From: Myxococcus xanthus
GTDB lineage: Bacteria; Myxococcota; Myxococcia; Myxococcales; Myxococcaceae
Length of the DNA: 64,000 nt
Reading direction: 5' to 3'
Assembly (NCBI RefSeq): GCF_900106535.1
Contig: NZ_FNOH01000008.1
Coordinates: forward strand, 290,516 to 354,515
In this document: positions 45,374-55,917 of the stretch, piece after piece
How the letters are laid out: each line of letters starts with the position of its first letter
How positions within the stretch are numbered: the stretch's first letter is position 1
Translations under genes and position numbers: made by a program
The notes under the pieces: generated by a model
Seen by the model: the letters and a program-made list of their open reading frames with translations, nothing else
What the model was told of the DNA's origin: nothing
Database searches by the model: none

Positions 45374-45389
45374 GGGAACCTGGGTTCCC
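45374..45389. promoter_or_regulatory. Dyad GGGAACC-N2-GGTTCCC upstream of the YHS gene
   Basis: A perfect 7-bp inverted repeat with a 2-bp centre lies 22 bp before the YHS-domain gene start at 45411. It could be an operator or a small hairpin at the ribosome-entry region. Confidence 0.4.
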
Positions 45390-45410
45390 CTGGGGGCTGG
45401 GAGGCGAGCG

Positions 45411-45638
45411 ATGAAGAACGCGCAGGGACAAGGACAGCACTTGGACCCCGTATGTGGGAAGACCTTGGACACACCCGAGGGCCGTCCCACCGCCGAGTAC
45501 AAGAAGCGCCGTTACTTCTTCTGCTCGGAGCGGTGCCGCCATGCCTTCGAAAGGCAGGCGGAGCGCTTCCGCTTCAACGAACTGGCCCGCGTCGGCGCGC
45601 TGATGACGCCGGGCCGCGTCCGCTGGGGCATCGCCTGA
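45411..45638 (+). CDS. YHS-domain small protein
   Basis: A 75-aa protein consisting almost entirely of a YHS domain: DPVCGKTLDTPEGRPTAEYK (residues 12-31), then YFFCSERCRHAFERQAERF. The Cys at 15, 40 and 44 are placed as in YHS domains of copper ATPases and TRASH-like metal sensors. The ATG at 45411 has GGGAGGC five bases upstream. It converges with recJ (12 bp between stops). Small YHS proteins are thought to bind or sense heavy metals. No metal transporter is adjacent, so the role is open. Confidence 0.85.
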   Translation: MKNAQGQGQHLDPVCGKTLDTPEGRPTAEYKKRRYFFCSERCRHAFERQAERFRFNELARVGALMTPGRVRWGIA

Positions 45639-45650
45639 GCGTCACGGCCG

Positions 45651-47372
45651 CTAGGCGGCCACGCGCAGGTCCTTGAGCCGCAGAGACAGCTTGCGCTGGC
45701 CTCGGAACGTGTCGAAGCCGGCCTGAAACGCCAGGTCCACCGGGCCATCCACCAGCGTGGCCCGGTCCGCCATGTTGAAGCCGATGGCGTCCAGCTCCGG
45801 TGCGTCCGCCAGGGCGAGCTTGAGATGGCCGCTGCCCGTGCCGGACTTGGGCTGCAGCACGCGCGGGCGAGCCACTTGCCGGCGCAGCACCAGCACGGGC
45901 TCCGGATTGCCCTGCCCGAAGGGGCCCAGCCGCTGGAGCGACTCAACGGCATGAGCGTCCAACTCGTTGGGATTCACCACCGCGTCCACGCGGCACCGGG
46001 GGATGAGGTCCTCCGGCGTGAGGCGCTGGTAGGCAATCTTCTCAAAGGCCTCCCGGAAGGCGGGCAGCCGCTCCGCGTCGATGGTGAGCCCGGCGGCGTG
46101 CTTGTGACCGCCGAAGCGCGTCAGCAGCTCCGCGCAGCCACTGAGCGCGTCATGAAGGTGGAAGGCCTCGATGCTGCGCGCCGAGCCCTTCCCCACGCCG
46201 TCCTTCACCCCCACCATGACGGTGGGCCGGTAGAAGCGCTCCACCACGCGCGAGGCGACGATGCCGATGACGCCCGGGTGCCAGCCTTCGTCGTACAGCA
46301 CCAGGCCGCGCGCGTCCTTCAGCGACTCCGCCTGGGCCAGCGCCTGCGTGAGGATGCTGCTCTCGATGCCCTGGCGCTCCGCGTTGGCCCTGTCCAACAC
46401 CGCGGCCAGTGAGCGCGCCGTCTCCGGTGACTCCGAGCACAGCAGCTGAAGTCCCAGCGAGGCGTCATGCAGCCGGCCCGCCGCGTTGATGCGGGGCCCC
46501 AGGCGGAAACCCACCTGACCCGCGGTGACGGAGGCGTCCGGGTCCATGCCCGCCACTTCCTTCAAGGCCCGCACGCCCGGCCGGCGGCCCGCGCTCAGCT
46601 CCTGGAGGCCATGCGTCACCAGGATGCGGTTGGCGCCGGTGAGCGGCACCACGTCCGCCACCGTGGCCAGCGCCACCAGGTCCATCATGGACCGGAGGTT
46701 GGGCTCCTTCCGGGTGGCGAAGAAGCCCTCGTCGCGCAGGCGCTTGCGGATGCCCATGCAGAAGTTGAAGGCCACGCCCGCGGCGCACAGCGCCTTCGTC
46801 GGGTACTCGCAGCCAGGCTGGTGCGGGTTGAGCACCGCCACCGCGGGCGGCAGCGTGGGCGGCACGGTGTGGTGGTCCACCACCAGCACGTCCAGGCCCA
46901 GCTCCTTGGCGCGGGTGATTTCCGCCACCGAGGTGATGCCGCAGTCCAGCGTCACCAGCACCCGCGTGCCCTCCGCGGCGATGCGCTCCACCGCGCCGAC
47001 GTTGAGGCCGTAGCCTTCGTCCAGCCGGTGGGGGATGTACGTCGCGGGCGGCGCGCCCAGCTCCTTCATGAAGAGGTACAGCAGCGACGTGGAGCAGACG
47101 CCGTCCACGTCGTAGTCACCGTAGAGCGTCACCTTCTCCCGCGAACGAATCGCCCGGATGATGCGGTCCACCGCTCCCGGCATCCCCTTCATGCGGAACG
47201 GGTCCGGCAGGTCCGCCAACCGGTCCGACAGGAACGCCGACGCGGACTCGGGGGTGCGGTAGCCACGGTGCAGGAGCACCTTCGCCGCGAGCGGGTGCAG
47301 TGACAACTCCCCCGCGAGGGACGCCACTTCCTGCTCGACCACATCTGGAAGCAACCACCGCACGCTCGACAC
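45651..47372 (-). CDS. recJ: Single-stranded-DNA-specific 5'-3' exonuclease RecJ
   Basis: A DHH-superfamily nuclease of 573 aa. Catalytic motifs are visible: YGDYDVDGVCSTSLLY (about 83-98), VLVTLDCGITS, VVDHHTVPPTLP and later ATVADVVPLTG; the DHHA1 part has FGGHKHAAGLTI and the C-terminal OB domain carries LQRLGPFGQGNPEPV. RecJ degrades single-stranded DNA in RecFOR recombination, mismatch repair and base-excision repair. The GTG at 47372 sits almost on its GGAGG; the GTG three codons later (47363) has better spacing and may be the true start. Confidence 0.96.
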   Translation of the reverse strand: MSSVRWLLPDVVEQEVASLAGELSLHPLAAKVLLHRGYRTPESASAFLSDRLADLPDPFRMKGMPGAVDRIIRAIRSREKVTLYGDYDVDGVCSTSLLYLFMKELGAPPATYIPHRLDEGYGLNVGAVERIAAEGTRVLVTLDCGITSVAEITRAKELGLDVLVVDHHTVPPTLPPAVAVLNPHQPGCEYPTKALCAAGVAFNFCMGIRKRLRDEGFFATRKEPNLRSMMDLVALATVADVVPLTGANRILVTHGLQELSAGRRPGVRALKEVAGMDPDASVTAGQVGFRLGPRINAAGRLHDASLGLQLLCSESPETARSLAAVLDRANAERQGIESSILTQALAQAESLKDARGLVLYDEGWHPGVIGIVASRVVERFYRPTVMVGVKDGVGKGSARSIEAFHLHDALSGCAELLTRFGGHKHAAGLTIDAERLPAFREAFEKIAYQRLTPEDLIPRCRVDAVVNPNELDAHAVESLQRLGPFGQGNPEPVLVLRRQVARPRVLQPKSGTGSGHLKLALADAPELDAIGFNMADRATLVDGPVDLAFQAGFDTFRGQRKLSLRLKDLRVAA

Positions 47373-47433
47373 TCCTCCTCGCCTTCTCCGAGGGGAGTTG
47401 GCGGGATGAATTGGCTACGAAAGCGACAGTACC

Positions 47434-47513
47434 TCAGACGTCTGACCAGGACAGTCCAACCTTGAGCCCGACACTTCCCCTCCTACACAGGCGTTCAGGC
47501 AGACGCACGTCTG
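47434..47513. promoter_or_regulatory. Two CAGACG/CGTCTG dyads between recJ and the outer-membrane gene
   Basis: TCAGACGTCTGA (47434-47445) is a perfect 12-bp palindrome. A second dyad, CAGACG-CA-CGTCTG, lies at 47500-47513. They share the half-site CAGACG and are about 67 bp apart centre to centre, in the 217-bp divergent region. They could bind one regulator controlling either gene. Confidence 0.45.
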
Positions 47514-47589
47514 GTGGCTCGCTGATTCACGCACGGTCGGTCGCCGGTGAGCAGGTTCAAACGCACACCTGAAAACAGTGAGGTCGAGC

Positions 47590-48192
47590 ATGCATCCAAG
47601 AGGCACCCGGGCCGCCACGCTGGCCCTGGCATTCGCCACGCTGGGCACCGCGGGTTCGGCGGCCGCGCAGGAGCGGCGCGACGGAAAGCGCGGTGACCTG
47701 AATGTGTTCCTCCGCGGCGGCGTGGGCGACTACACCGGAGGCCTGGGCGACCTGACGAGCACGGGCCCGGCCTGGGGTGTGACGCTCAACATCCAGCCCA
47801 CCACCTTCCTCGGCTTCGAAGTGGGCTACGAAGGCTCACGCAACGGCCTCACCGACAGCCGCCTGCTGGAGCAGCCCTCGCTCGTCCGGCAGGGCGGTAG
47901 CGCGCTGGTGAAGGTGTCACCGCCCTTCCTCACCACCGTCCGGCCCTTCGTCGGCGCGGGCCTGGGCGTCTCCCATATGAACGTCCGCGGCCCGGTGGAG
48001 GACCTCTACCAGTCGGACACGATGCCGGAGGTCCCCCTGGCAGCGGGCGTGGAGTTCAACCGCGGCGCGCTCACGGCGGGCATCCGGACCACGTACCGCG
48101 TCCTCCTCAGCGAAGGCTGGGCGGACAGGGCCGTGGAGGACACCCACGGCGGCCTGCTGGACGCCTCGCTCACGCTGGGCGCGCGCTTCTGA
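47590..48192 (+). CDS. Outer-membrane beta-barrel-like protein, hypothetical
   Basis: The ATG at 47590 is preferred over a GTG at 47578 because GAGG lies six bases upstream. The 200-aa product has a signal peptide (TLALAFATLGTAGSAAA) and then Gly/aromatic beta strands (DLNVFLRGGVGDYTGGLGDL, AWGVTLNIQPTTFLGFEVGY, VRPFVGAGLGVSHM, GLLDASLTLGARF) with a terminal Phe, the profile of an OmpA/OmpW-like small barrel. It is divergent from recJ with two shared dyads between. No specific family or ligand can be named. Confidence 0.8.
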   Translation: MHPRGTRAATLALAFATLGTAGSAAAQERRDGKRGDLNVFLRGGVGDYTGGLGDLTSTGPAWGVTLNIQPTTFLGFEVGYEGSRNGLTDSRLLEQPSLVRQGGSALVKVSPPFLTTVRPFVGAGLGVSHMNVRGPVEDLYQSDTMPEVPLAAGVEFNRGALTAGIRTTYRVLLSEGWADRAVEDTHGGLLDASLTLGARF

Positions 48193-48209
48193 CAGGCCCC
48201 TGAAACACC

Positions 48210-48244
48210 CAGGGCCCTGCTTCCCGTGAAGGAAGAGGGCCCTG
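48210..48244 (+). terminator. Hairpin terminator after the outer-membrane gene
   Basis: CAGGGCCCT (48210-48218) pairs with AGGGCCCTG (48236-48244), with an inner CTTCC/GGAAG extension. It lies 18 bp past the stop at 48192. Confidence 0.6.
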
Positions 48245-48260
48245 TCGGTGTCCATCGCAC

Positions 48261-48289
48261 GAGGCCTTCCTCAACGGAAGGAAGGCCTC
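48261..48289 (-). terminator. Hairpin terminator after secF
   Basis: GAGGCCTTCC (48261-48270) and GGAAGGCCTC (48280-48289) form a perfect 10-bp stem with a 9-nt loop, 14 bp past the minus-strand secF stop. Confidence 0.6.
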
Positions 48290-48302
48290 AGGTGCGGGTG
48301 GC

Positions 48303-49481
48303 TCACGCGGCGTTCGGCTGCTGGTGGTCCACGTTGCCGCTGGCGCGCAGACGGGCGTCCTTCGCCGCGGCGCGCTCGTCCAGCCAGATGGTCAGCGGGC
48401 TGGCGATGTAGATGGTCGAGTACACACCGACCACGATGCCCACCAGCATCGCCATGGCGAAGTCGAAGATTTCGCCCACGCCGAAGATGAGCAGACCGAT
48501 GAGCGACAGCGCCGTGGTGCCGGACGTGAGGATGGTGCGGCCCAGCGTGTCGTTGATGGCGATGTTGATGACCTCCGCGAAGGGCTTGCCCTTGTACTTG
48601 GCCATGTCCTCGCGGATGCGGTCGTAGATGACGATGGTGTCGTTGACGGAGTAGCCGACCACCGTCAGCAGCGCCGCGATGGCCGTCAGGTTGAACTCGC
48701 GCCGGCTCACCAGGTAGTAGCCCGCCACCATGATGACGTCATGGACCATGGACAAGAGCGCGCCCGGACCGAACTTGAAGTCGAACCGGAACGCCACGTA
48801 GATGAGGATGGCGACCATCGAGTACAGCAGCGCCATGATGCCGCGGTTGCGCAGCTGCTTGCCCACCTGTGGACCGACGTAGTCCACGCGGCGCTGCTCG
48901 AAGTCCGGCTTCTCCAGTCCGGCGTTGAGCGCGGCGAACACGCGGTCCGCCATGCCGCTGGCCACCACCTGGTAGTCGTAGCCCGTGCCGCCCTGGGCCT
49001 CGCCCAGGTCACGCACTTCCTGCACGCCGATGCCCGCCGACTCCACCGCCTTCTTGACGGCGTCGGAGTCCATGGGCTGCGCCGCGCGGAAGCGGATGAT
49101 GCCGTTGGGCAGATCCGAGTAGACGTTGCGCACGCCCCCCAGCGCCTCCAGGGCCTCCTTGCCCTTGGCACCGCTCTCCTCGTTGAGCTGCGTGACGCCG
49201 CCCATGCGGAGCAGGAAGGTGTTCTCCTCCGCCGCGCCGATGTTCTGCACGCTGACGTCTGGCAGGCCGCCCTTGTCCGCGCGCTCACGGACCTCCTCGG
49301 CGGTGATGGGGTGGTCGAACTTCACCTCCACCACCGTGCCACCTGCGAAGTCCACGCCGAAGTTGAAGCCGAAGGCGGCGATGCCGACGATGATCGCCAG
49401 GTTCAGCAGCGTGGAGATAAACAGCGCGGGCTTGCGCTTGCTGATGAAGTCGATGTTCGTCTTGTTCTTGAAAATCTGCAT
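48303..49481 (-). CDS. secF: Protein translocase subunit SecF
   Basis: A 392-aa membrane protein with six helices; the first is followed by FGVDFAGGTVVEVKF, the SecF signature. The periplasmic P1 domain (about 45-195) is followed by the conserved MALLYSMVAILIYVAFRFDF and TVVGYSVNDTIVIYDRIRED segments of the RND-like core. It works with SecD to pull exported proteins out of SecYEG using the proton motive force. It lies 23 bp after secD and ends the queA-tgt-yajC-secD-secF cluster, followed by a strong hairpin. The periplasmic domain is somewhat longer than in E. coli SecF (323 aa). Confidence 0.97.
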   Translation of the reverse strand: MQIFKNKTNIDFISKRKPALFISTLLNLAIIVGIAAFGFNFGVDFAGGTVVEVKFDHPITAEEVRERADKGGLPDVSVQNIGAAEENTFLLRMGGVTQLNEESGAKGKEALEALGGVRNVYSDLPNGIIRFRAAQPMDSDAVKKAVESAGIGVQEVRDLGEAQGGTGYDYQVVASGMADRVFAALNAGLEKPDFEQRRVDYVGPQVGKQLRNRGIMALLYSMVAILIYVAFRFDFKFGPGALLSMVHDVIMVAGYYLVSRREFNLTAIAALLTVVGYSVNDTIVIYDRIREDMAKYKGKPFAEVINIAINDTLGRTILTSGTTALSLIGLLIFGVGEIFDFAMAMLVGIVVGVYSTIYIASPLTIWLDERAAAKDARLRASGNVDHQQPNAA

Positions 49482-49504
49482 GACGGTTCCCGGACTCCGG
49501 CCGG

Positions 49505-51280
49505 TCAGACGGAGACGACCTTCGCGTTACGACCGTGGACGAAGTAGGTCATGATGACTCGCGTCACCGTGATGGACGTGAACAGCGACGCCAGCAGGCC
49601 GATGATGAGCGTGGTGGCGAAGCCTCGCACCGGTCCGGTTCCCGTGAAGAACAGGATGAAGGCGGAGATGAGCGCCGTCACGTGCGAGTCGAAGATGGTC
49701 CAGAAGGCCCGGTCGTAGCCCTGGTCCACCGCCGCCCGGGCCGACTTGCCATGCCCCAGCTCCTCGCGGATGCGCTCGTTGATGAGCACGTTGGCATCCA
49801 CCGCCACCCCCAGCGTCAGCACGAAGCCGGCGATGCCCGGCAGCGTCAGCGTGGCGTTGAAGAAGGCCAGTCCCGCCAGGATGAGCAGGCCGTTGAGCAC
49901 CAGCGCGAGGTCCGCGATGAGGCCGGAGGCCCTGTAGTAGATGGCCATGAAGAGGATGACCAGGCCCAGGCCCAGCACCGCCGCCATGCCACCCTTCCGG
50001 ATGAGCTCGTCACCCAGGCTGGCGCCAACCTGACGAATCTCACCCACCGTCACAGGGGCAGGCAGCGCGCCGGCCTTGAGCACCAGCGCCAGCGTCTGGG
50101 CCTCGCCCAGCCACTCCTCGAAGGTGCGGCCACCCATGCGGCCCATGGTGATGCGGGCCGAACCGCCGCTGATCTTCTCGTTGATGTTCGGCGCCGTCTG
50201 GACGTTCTCGTCCAGCACGATGGCCATGCGGCGGCCCACGCCCTGCTCGGTCAGCCGCTCGAACTCGCGCGCGCCCGCGGGGTCGAAGGAGATGTTCACC
50301 TCCGGCTCGTTGAGCTGGCTGATGTTCGCGTCCGCGCTCGCCAGGCTCTCGCCGGTCAGCGGCACGTTCTTGTCCAGCAGGTAGGAGCGGTACGAGGTGC
50401 ACTCGTTCTTCTTCACCGGGTTGGCGATGCACTCGGTGAGCACCACCCGGTTCTCCGGCACCTTGTCCTTCGTGTACTCGGTGATGGCCTCACGCGTGGG
50501 GGCCTGGAGCTGCGGGAAGCCGCCCTCCGTCGTCAGCGTGATTTCGCTGCCAGCCGGCGGCGGGGTGGCCTGGAGCAGCTGCGCGAAGAACTGCGGGTTG
50601 GAGTCATCCACCATCCGGAACTCGAGCTGCGCGGTGGTCCCCACCAGCTCCTTCGCCTGCTCCGGGTTGCTGCGGCCCGGCAGCGAAATCTGGATGGAGT
50701 CGGCGCCCAGCTTGCGCACATCCACTTCCGCCACGCCCCACTTGTCGATGCGGCGGCGGATGACGAGCATCGCCTGGTCCACCGCTTCGGTCCGGAAGAC
50801 GTTGGCCTGACTCTCGTCCTGCACCAGCGTCAGCGAGGCGCCGCTGCGGCTGACTTCCTTGAAGTCAGTGAAGGTGGCCAGGACCTCCTTCTGGATGGCG
50901 TCCATGGTCCCCGGGTCCTTCGCCGTCAGGGTGACCTCGAGCTTCTCCGGGTCCGTGTCCGCCGACACCTCGCCCAGCTTCTTGTCATTGACGTAATTGA
51001 CAATCTGCTGCGCGCGGCGCTCGGTCCGCTTCTGGAGCGCCGTCTTGGTGTCCACCCGCATCACCATGTGGATGCCGCCCTGGAGGTCCAGCCCCAGGTT
51101 CAGGCGGTACTTCGCGGGAGGCGCCCAGGCGGGCATCCGCTCCTCGAGCACGGCCAGGTTGTTGCGCTGCTCCCGGTCGAGAACGACGAGCGAGTAGTAG
51201 GTCGGGATGAGGAACCAGATGCAGCCCAGCGTCACCGCGACGATGAGTCCGAACTTCCACCACCAGCCGCGGTCCATCAC
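49505..51280 (-). CDS. secD: Protein translocase subunit SecD
   Basis: A 591-aa membrane protein with an N-terminal helix (about 9-30), then LGLDLQGGIHMVMRVD, the SecD hallmark, a large periplasmic domain (about 60-400) and five C-terminal helices containing PGIAGFVLTLGVAVDANVLINERIREEL. The conserved Asp in VDANV is the likely proton relay. It is coupled to yajC by a 4-bp overlap and followed by secF. The protein acts at the inner membrane in export, complementing SecYEG/SecA. Confidence 0.97.
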   Translation of the reverse strand: MMDRGWWWKFGLIVAVTLGCIWFLIPTYYSLVVLDREQRNNLAVLEERMPAWAPPAKYRLNLGLDLQGGIHMVMRVDTKTALQKRTERRAQQIVNYVNDKKLGEVSADTDPEKLEVTLTAKDPGTMDAIQKEVLATFTDFKEVSRSGASLTLVQDESQANVFRTEAVDQAMLVIRRRIDKWGVAEVDVRKLGADSIQISLPGRSNPEQAKELVGTTAQLEFRMVDDSNPQFFAQLLQATPPPAGSEITLTTEGGFPQLQAPTREAITEYTKDKVPENRVVLTECIANPVKKNECTSYRSYLLDKNVPLTGESLASADANISQLNEPEVNISFDPAGAREFERLTEQGVGRRMAIVLDENVQTAPNINEKISGGSARITMGRMGGRTFEEWLGEAQTLALVLKAGALPAPVTVGEIRQVGASLGDELIRKGGMAAVLGLGLVILFMAIYYRASGLIADLALVLNGLLILAGLAFFNATLTLPGIAGFVLTLGVAVDANVLINERIREELGHGKSARAAVDQGYDRAFWTIFDSHVTALISAFILFFTGTGPVRGFATTLIIGLLASLFTSITVTRVIMTYFVHGRNAKVVSV

Positions 51281-51633
51281 TTCTCCTCCTTCTTCTCTCC
51301 GGCCGCCGTCGCGGGGGCCGCGGGCGTGCCTTCCGCCACCGCGCCCTTGGCGCTGACGGCCGTCTTGAGCACGCGGATGCGCACGCCGCTGGAGACCTCC
51401 AGCGTCACGGTGCGCTCATCCACGAGATGGATCTTCCCGAGGATGCCCCCGGAAGTGACGACCTCATCACCCTTCTTCAGCGCGGAGAGGAGCGCACGGT
51501 GCTCCTTCAACTGCTTCTGCTGCGGGCGGATCATCACGAAGTACATGATGCCCACCAGGATGACCAGGAAGCCCAGGGTGCCCAGGGGATTGCCACCACC
51601 GGCCTGCGCCAGAATCAGAAAGCTCTCAGCCAC
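51277..51633 (-). CDS. yajC: Preprotein translocase subunit YajC
   Basis: A 118-aa protein with one membrane helix (about residues 18-35, LGFLVILVGIMYFVMI) followed by RPQQKQLKEHRALLSALKKGDEVVTSGGILGKI, a near-perfect YajC core. The C-terminus is an Ala/Thr/Lys tail (AAGEKKEEK). YajC associates with SecDF in the inner membrane. The stop overlaps the secD start by 4 bp. A 142-bp gap with a GGGCCC dyad separates it from tgt, so it may start a separate transcript. Confidence 0.95.
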   Translation of the reverse strand: MAESFLILAQAGGGNPLGTLGFLVILVGIMYFVMIRPQQKQLKEHRALLSALKKGDEVVTSGGILGKIHLVDERTVTLEVSSGVRIRVLKTAVSAKGAVAEGTPAAPATAAGEKKEEK

Positions 51634-51775
51634 ACACTGCCTCGTCGGTTGAGGAAAGCTTGGGATGGAAGGCCCCCGATTTTGTTCGAGGAAACCATCC
51701 GAAAGGGGGCCCTCTTAGCAAGGGGGGCCCATGTGAGCAAGTGAACGCGGGAAGCCGGGCAATCCATCCGCCCGG

Positions 51776-54069
<2,294 letters not shown>

Positions 54070-54130
54070 GGGGGTGGCGCTTGTAGCAGCCCCCACGCCG
54101 TCGCGGAAAGCGCGCCGGACGCGGGAGGCG

Positions 54131-55234
54131 TCAGTAGAGCTGCTGCAGCTCGGCCCCGGGGTAGTAGTGGGAGAGGATCTCCCGGTACTCCCGGCCTTTG
54201 TCGGCGAGCGCCTTGGCGCCCCACTGACACAGGCCCGCCCCGTGGCCATAGCCGCGACCGGTGAACACGTAACCGCGCTCGGTGCGTTCCACCTCGAAGT
54301 CCAGGCTCTTGAGCCGGGTGTAGCCAAGCTTGCGGCGCAACTCCACGCCGTCCATGGAGGCGCCGTCCGCCAGGGTGACGCGCGTCACCCGGCGCGTCCG
54401 CGTGCGGGCCGCCACCTTGAGCCCCTGGGCCGGGTGGCGGAGCGCCGCCTTGATGTCCGCGTCGGAGAGCGTCGCCGTCCACCGGCTGGCGGGGAGCTTT
54501 CCGCAGGGGCAGTCGACGGGCTGGAGGTACGGCAGGTCGCGCTGCAAGGCATCGAGCCCCGACTCCGTCCGGCCGCCACAGGAGGCATGGAAGTACGCCT
54601 CGATGGGCGCCAGCTCGTACGTGAGCACCTGTCCCCGCGTGGCCTCGACGGCGGCCTTGGTGCGAGGGTCCTCGCGGTTGACGCCGCCATAGACTTGATG
54701 GAGCACGCTGCTGCCCAGGTGGAACGCGTTGCTGTAGGCATCCAGCTTCTTCTGGAGCGCATACGTCCGGGCAGCCACCGCCTGGGCCTTGAGGGCCTCC
54801 GGGGGAAACGACACGGGCATCTCGCTGCCCAGCACGGCGGCGAGGTAGTCCTCCAAGGGAATGACGTTGATGAGCTGCAGCCCACTGCGGTGCAGGCGCA
54901 CCACCACATCGCCGCGGACCTGCGCCGCGCCCGCCTTGAGCGGCTCGGTGCCAGGCGCGGCCGAGGCCTCCGACATGCCAGCGCGGAAGCGGACGGAGTC
55001 GCCCTCCACGGGCGTGCCGTTGACCTCGATGCGGCCCCCCTTGCGGCGGACGTTCGCCTGTCCCGAGGTGATGGGGGCGAAAGTGGCCTCCTCGCTGTCG
55101 GGACCGGAGGCCAGCCCCCGGCCGCTGATGCGCACCTCACTGCCCGCGTCCTCGATGGAGATGCGCAGGGTCTCCACGGCGAGCACGCCCGAAGGGACCA
55201 GCAGGAGCAGGATGAGTGCAACAGGTCGCAACAT
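54131..55234 (-). CDS. SpoIID/LytB-domain protein (putative peptidoglycan lytic transglycosylase)
   Basis: The ATG at 55234 begins a signal peptide (LRPVALILLLLVPSGVLA). The SpoIID domain (about 120-350) contains LEDYLAAVLGSEMPVSFPPEAL, where the Glu of SEMP is the catalytic residue in SpoIID, then KAQAVAARTYAL, EAYFHASCGGRTES and the C-terminal GRGYGHGAGLCQWGAKALA. The length is 367 aa. In Bacillus SpoIID trims glycan strands lacking stem peptides during spore engulfment; in Gram-negatives related proteins act at division or spore walls. The transcript may continue into queA. A myxospore role is only inference. Confidence 0.88.
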   Translation of the reverse strand: MLRPVALILLLLVPSGVLAVETLRISIEDAGSEVRISGRGLASGPDSEEATFAPITSGQANVRRKGGRIEVNGTPVEGDSVRFRAGMSEASAAPGTEPLKAGAAQVRGDVVVRLHRSGLQLINVIPLEDYLAAVLGSEMPVSFPPEALKAQAVAARTYALQKKLDAYSNAFHLGSSVLHQVYGGVNREDPRTKAAVEATRGQVLTYELAPIEAYFHASCGGRTESGLDALQRDLPYLQPVDCPCGKLPASRWTATLSDADIKAALRHPAQGLKVAARTRTRRVTRVTLADGASMDGVELRRKLGYTRLKSLDFEVERTERGYVFTGRGYGHGAGLCQWGAKALADKGREYREILSHYYPGAELQQLY

Positions 55235-55285
55235 GGCCCCGAAGTGTAGAGGCGTGGGTGCTCGCCTCAAGAAAACGTCCGGCGG

Positions 55286-55795
55286 ATGGGAGAGGATGGC
55301 TCACCCGTGACGTCACCTTCGCGCCCTGCCTTCCCCACGGCCTTCATCACCGCCCTGCGCGAGTTGGAGCCCCGTCCCGCCGCGATGCTCACCCTCCGGT
55401 TGGTGGAGGGCCGCTCGCGCGAAGCCTGCGCGACGCATTACGGCATCCCCGCCCAAGCCTTCTCCGTGCTGCTGCTGAGGGCCGCCATCGCACTGGCCCT
55501 GCACCGAGGCGCCCCCGCCCGCGAGCCCGCCAGTGAGAACGAGGAAGCCGCCTGGGCACGGATGCTCGCGGACGCGCTCGAGCGCCAGGACGCGAAGTTC
55601 CCCGCCGCGCTGGCTCCGGTCGTGGAGACGTGCCGAGAGCTCCAGACGCTGGCGCCCCAGGTCGCCACGGGCTTGGAAACGGCGGAGCGGGAGGCCCGCG
55701 CGTCGCCCCAGCGTCGCCGCGAGGAGTGGCTGCGGCGGCTCGCGGTGGCTCTGCTGCTGGCGATGACGGCCTGGCTGTACCTGTCGAAGCCCTGA
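55286..55795 (+). CDS. Tail-anchored protein with sigma-region-4-like helix-turn-helix
   Basis: Residues 25-66 align with the sigma-70 region 4 pattern: LEPR...MLTLRLVEGRSREACATHYGI...LLLRA, where sigma factors have LPPRxxxxLxLRxxEGxSxxEIAxxLGI. There is no region 2. A helical charged middle (85-145) leads to a C-terminal hydrophobic segment (151-166, LAVALLLAMTAWLYLS) with only three residues after it, suggesting a tail anchor. The 169-aa frame starts at ATG 55286; a GTG at 55307 is an alternative. It is divergent from the SpoIID gene (51 bp between starts). No cognate anti-sigma gene is adjacent, and no family is recognised. Confidence 0.7.
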   Translation: MGEDGSPVTSPSRPAFPTAFITALRELEPRPAAMLTLRLVEGRSREACATHYGIPAQAFSVLLLRAAIALALHRGAPAREPASENEEAAWARMLADALERQDAKFPAALAPVVETCRELQTLAPQVATGLETAEREARASPQRRREEWLRRLAVALLLAMTAWLYLSKP

Positions 55796-55917
55796 GGCCC
55801 TTCGGCGCCCCGCCAACGTCCACCGGTGCACACCACGCCAGCCCGTCCCTGAGGGAACGACACCGCGGGCCGACGCCGCTGGACGCCAGGGGTCGCGGAC
55901 ACATAAGGGAGGCGACC

